Of a stretch of DNA of 64,000 nucleotides, positions 62,325 to 64,000 are shown piece after piece. A model generated the notes under the pieces. It did no database searches. It was not told the DNA's origin and worked only from the letters and a program-made list of their open reading frames with translations. A program made the translations under genes and the position numbers. Position 1 is the first letter of the stretch, and the number at the start of each line of letters is the position of its first letter. Source of the stretch: Acidicapsa dinghuensis (GTDB lineage: Bacteria; Acidobacteriota; Terriglobia; Terriglobales; Acidobacteriaceae); the NCBI RefSeq assembly GCF_025685685.1, contig NZ_JAGSYH010000013.1:1-64000 (forward strand), given 5' to 3'.

Positions 62325-63512
62325 TCATGGGTTAAACCGGTCTGGCCATCGCCACCGCGAAACCAGGTAAGGCTTATCAACTTCAAAAGCAGAGGCCACC
62401 GCCTCTACATGTGTCTCTGCATCTTCACCGGAAGCAGTCAGGTTAATGTGACTCGCCACCCACGCCAGATACAGAGGAATCAGCGCGCCTAAAAGATGGC
62501 CGCGGTTGATCGTCCGCAATCGGTATGCCACCACGAAGTCATAGACGATACGCACCCACAAACTATCCGGCATCCGGAACGCCGCTGCATCCACGATCGA
62601 CAGCCGCTTCAACCCCAGCAATGACTGCGGTGGCAGCACCAGTGACCATATCTCTTGCAGATTGCTATACGCAGACCGGAATTGCTCCACCATTGGCGTC
62701 ACGTCCACCGGTTCGCTCACCGCATACGTAGTTGCCCGCTGTATTGGTGGTGGAATCGGCCGCGACCGCTGCCAGTGCGCCGCCTTCGCCTCTATGTCCG
62801 CGAACAGTGACCCCGCGATCTGCGTCAGGATGGCATTTACATCCGATTGCGCCGGCTGTGGCAGCTCACGCGTCCCCACCTCCACCTCTGTGGTCTTGCA
62901 TCCAGCAATGACAGCCTCATGTGTCGGCCAGAGAATCGTCTCTGGCTGATTGGACGCCGCATACCGCTGGCCTACAATAGCCAGTTGCTGCACCATGCGT
63001 TCCGACATGCCAAGATCTACCGCCAGTGGAAATCGAACCCCAGACGCAAAAAGAGCACGCGTCATCGGATATAGAATCGCCGAGTTCATTAGGCCGGACC
63101 GCGGTGGCAGATCATACCAGGGAACCGCCAGATCGGTTTGGTTCACAAGCACAGCTTCCGCCATTGCCCGGATTACCTCTGGACGCAATCCCCATGCGCC
63201 CTGCCCAAGCAGCAAAACACCGCGTGCCTCATGGTCTGCGGCGAGTTGACTCGCATTAACAAAATCAGAAGCCGTCAGTATCCATGATGGTGTCGAGGCT
63301 GCGGCAGCTACCAGGCGTATTCCATGAATCGACTCCACGGGTGGCATATCCGGAGCCGCAATCAGCACATCCTGCTCACCAACACCTTCCGCAACAACGG
63401 CGGCAAGCTGCTCCAGTTGCTCCGGATCCATTACACCGGCCACCACCAGTAGCGCGGCAGTCTTGCGCTCGCTCGCAGAATTCACATCCGGAATGGGATT
63501 TGCTGCCGCCAT
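62325..63512 (-). CDS. Degenerate glucosylglycerate-synthase-like protein
   Basis: 395 aa. From residue 125 on it follows the pattern of GT81 / glucosylglycerate synthase proteins: LAVPWYDLPPRSGLMNSAIL, YPMTRALFASGVRFPLAVDL (family: NQIVYPLTRALYG-type), GMSERM, WPTHEAVIAGCKTTEVEVG and ILTQIAGSLFADIEA. The segment expected to hold the nucleotide-sugar DxD reads LLLGQGAWG (GQG at 103-105), so catalysis may be lost. The N-terminal 90 residues also do not match a normal GT-A Rossmann start. The ATG at 63512 follows GGGAAAG; an earlier Met at 63536 lacks one. It lies 62 nt after the trehalose synthase stop and before the MscS-like gene. Confidence 0.6.
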   Translation of the reverse strand: MAAANPIPDVNSASERKTAALLVVAGVMDPEQLEQLAAVVAEGVGEQDVLIAAPDMPPVESIHGIRLVAAAASTPSWILTASDFVNASQLAADHEARGVLLLGQGAWGLRPEVIRAMAEAVLVNQTDLAVPWYDLPPRSGLMNSAILYPMTRALFASGVRFPLAVDLGMSERMVQQLAIVGQRYAASNQPETILWPTHEAVIAGCKTTEVEVGTRELPQPAQSDVNAILTQIAGSLFADIEAKAAHWQRSRPIPPPIQRATTYAVSEPVDVTPMVEQFRSAYSNLQEIWSLVLPPQSLLGLKRLSIVDAAAFRMPDSLWVRIVYDFVVAYRLRTINRGHLLGALIPLYLAWVASHINLTASGEDAETHVEAVASAFEVDKPYLVSRWRWPDRFNP

Positions 63513-63574
63513 CAGTCTTTCCCGTTCGCCATCCAATTACGTTGCCACGCAACCAATAACGTCAATAGTTCAAC

Positions 63575-64000
63575 TTAAGCTAACCCTTCACCCGAGACCT
63601 CAGTTACGCCATCGTTCGGATGTAGTTCCAGCCACAAAAACGAATACTGCGCCAGTGTGAGCACATAAGGCGTTTTCGTAATCTTTGGAAACGGCACATA
63701 CCCGAGCATCTCCACCGGCTCATATCCTGCATAATCCGAAAGATCCAGCGCCACTGGCTGCGCAAACCTGCTCAGGTTTGCCACACACAACACCGTTTCA
63801 TGCGACCCATCACCCCGGTCAAGATCACGCAGGTACGCAAGAATCTTCCGGTTCGCAGGGCTCAAAAAACGCAATGTTCCCCGCCCGAACACCTGAAACA
63901 GCTTGCGCAGCGCAATCATGTTCCGCGTCCAGTGCAGCAAACTCGACTGGTCGCTCAACTGCGCTTCGACATTGATCGCCGTGTATCCGTAGATCGGGTC
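63575..64000 (-). CDS. treS: Trehalose synthase (maltose alpha-D-glucosyltransferase), C-terminal part
   Basis: Only the last 141 codons lie in the window; the gene runs off the right edge. The visible sequence starts DPIYGYTAINVEAQ and continues with LSDQSSLLHWTRNMIALRK, ILAYLRDLD, VLCVANLSRFAQPVALDLSD and the final LTLAQYSFLWLELHP. This is the GH13 C-terminal barrel end and the beta-sandwich domain typical of TreS, which interconverts maltose and trehalose. No maltokinase fusion is seen: the protein ends shortly after the sandwich domain. It leads the osmotic-stress group on the minus strand. Confidence 0.9.
   Translation of the reverse strand, partial: DPIYGYTAINVEAQLSDQSSLLHWTRNMIALRKLFQVFGRGTLRFLSPANRKILAYLRDLDRGDGSHETVLCVANLSRFAQPVALDLSDYAGYEPVEMLGYVPFPKITKTPYVLTLAQYSFLWLELHPNDGVTEVSGEGLA

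Noticed and set aside
1-64000. CRISPR array or cas genes
   Set aside because: No regularly spaced direct repeats and no Cas motif were found. The RusA-like gene is the only defence- or recombination-like nuclease apart from nfo.

Overview
The window looks like chromosomal DNA of an Acidobacteriota member, probably class Terriglobia. The evidence is the gene families: an Oar-type TonB-dependent receptor beside a membrane-anchored winged-helix regulator, several PASTA-less Ser/Thr kinases, a kinase-associated ECF sigma factor, CadC-like TPR regulators, a Kdo hydroxylase, and many small secreted proteins without relatives I recognise. No marker gene fixes the species. Coding density is high. There is one tRNA (Val-CAC), no rRNA and no CRISPR array.

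Layout. 1-2.5 kb: a secreted protein whose upstream region is interrupted by a complete IS1595-type element (676-2534), with inverted repeats, an 8-bp target duplication and two passenger genes, one of them RusA-like. 2.6-11.6 kb: metabolic and repair genes (Kdo hydroxylase, endonuclease IV, NagA, a GlcNAc-kinase-like protein, an exported phosphodiesterase, a GH27 alpha-galactosidase, proline dehydrogenase). 11.7-11.9 kb: a three-armed palindromic element between convergent genes. 11.9-14.3 kb: an ECF sigma / zinc anti-sigma / DUF3106 operon. 14.6-25 kb: tRNA-Val, a stand-alone receiver, an exported phosphodiesterase-like/PHP hydrolase pair, an Oar receptor with a divergent regulator, and an OmpA protein. 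25-27.6 kb: CHAD protein and lipase maturation factor.

27.8-53 kb is the most distinctive part. It is a Ser/Thr phospho-signalling island with two FHA proteins (one joined to a VWA domain), a 49-residue ORF between them, an M48 protease, a triple-FHA/ABCG-type transporter fusion, a PP2C phosphatase, three Ser/Thr kinases, an ECF sigma factor of the kinase-linked type, a CadC/TPR regulator, several secreted proteins and a secreted calpain-like protease. The PP2C phosphatase and one kinase carry the same C-terminal extracytoplasmic module, which suggests that both sense the same thing. No type VI secretion structural genes are present.

53-61.4 kb holds a heavy-metal-type two-component system divergent from an RND efflux operon (pump, adaptor, outer-membrane factor). 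61.4-64 kb is an osmotic-stress group on the minus strand: the C-terminus of trehalose synthase (cut by the window edge), a glucosylglycerate-synthase-like protein that has lost its DxD motif, and an MscS-related membrane protein.
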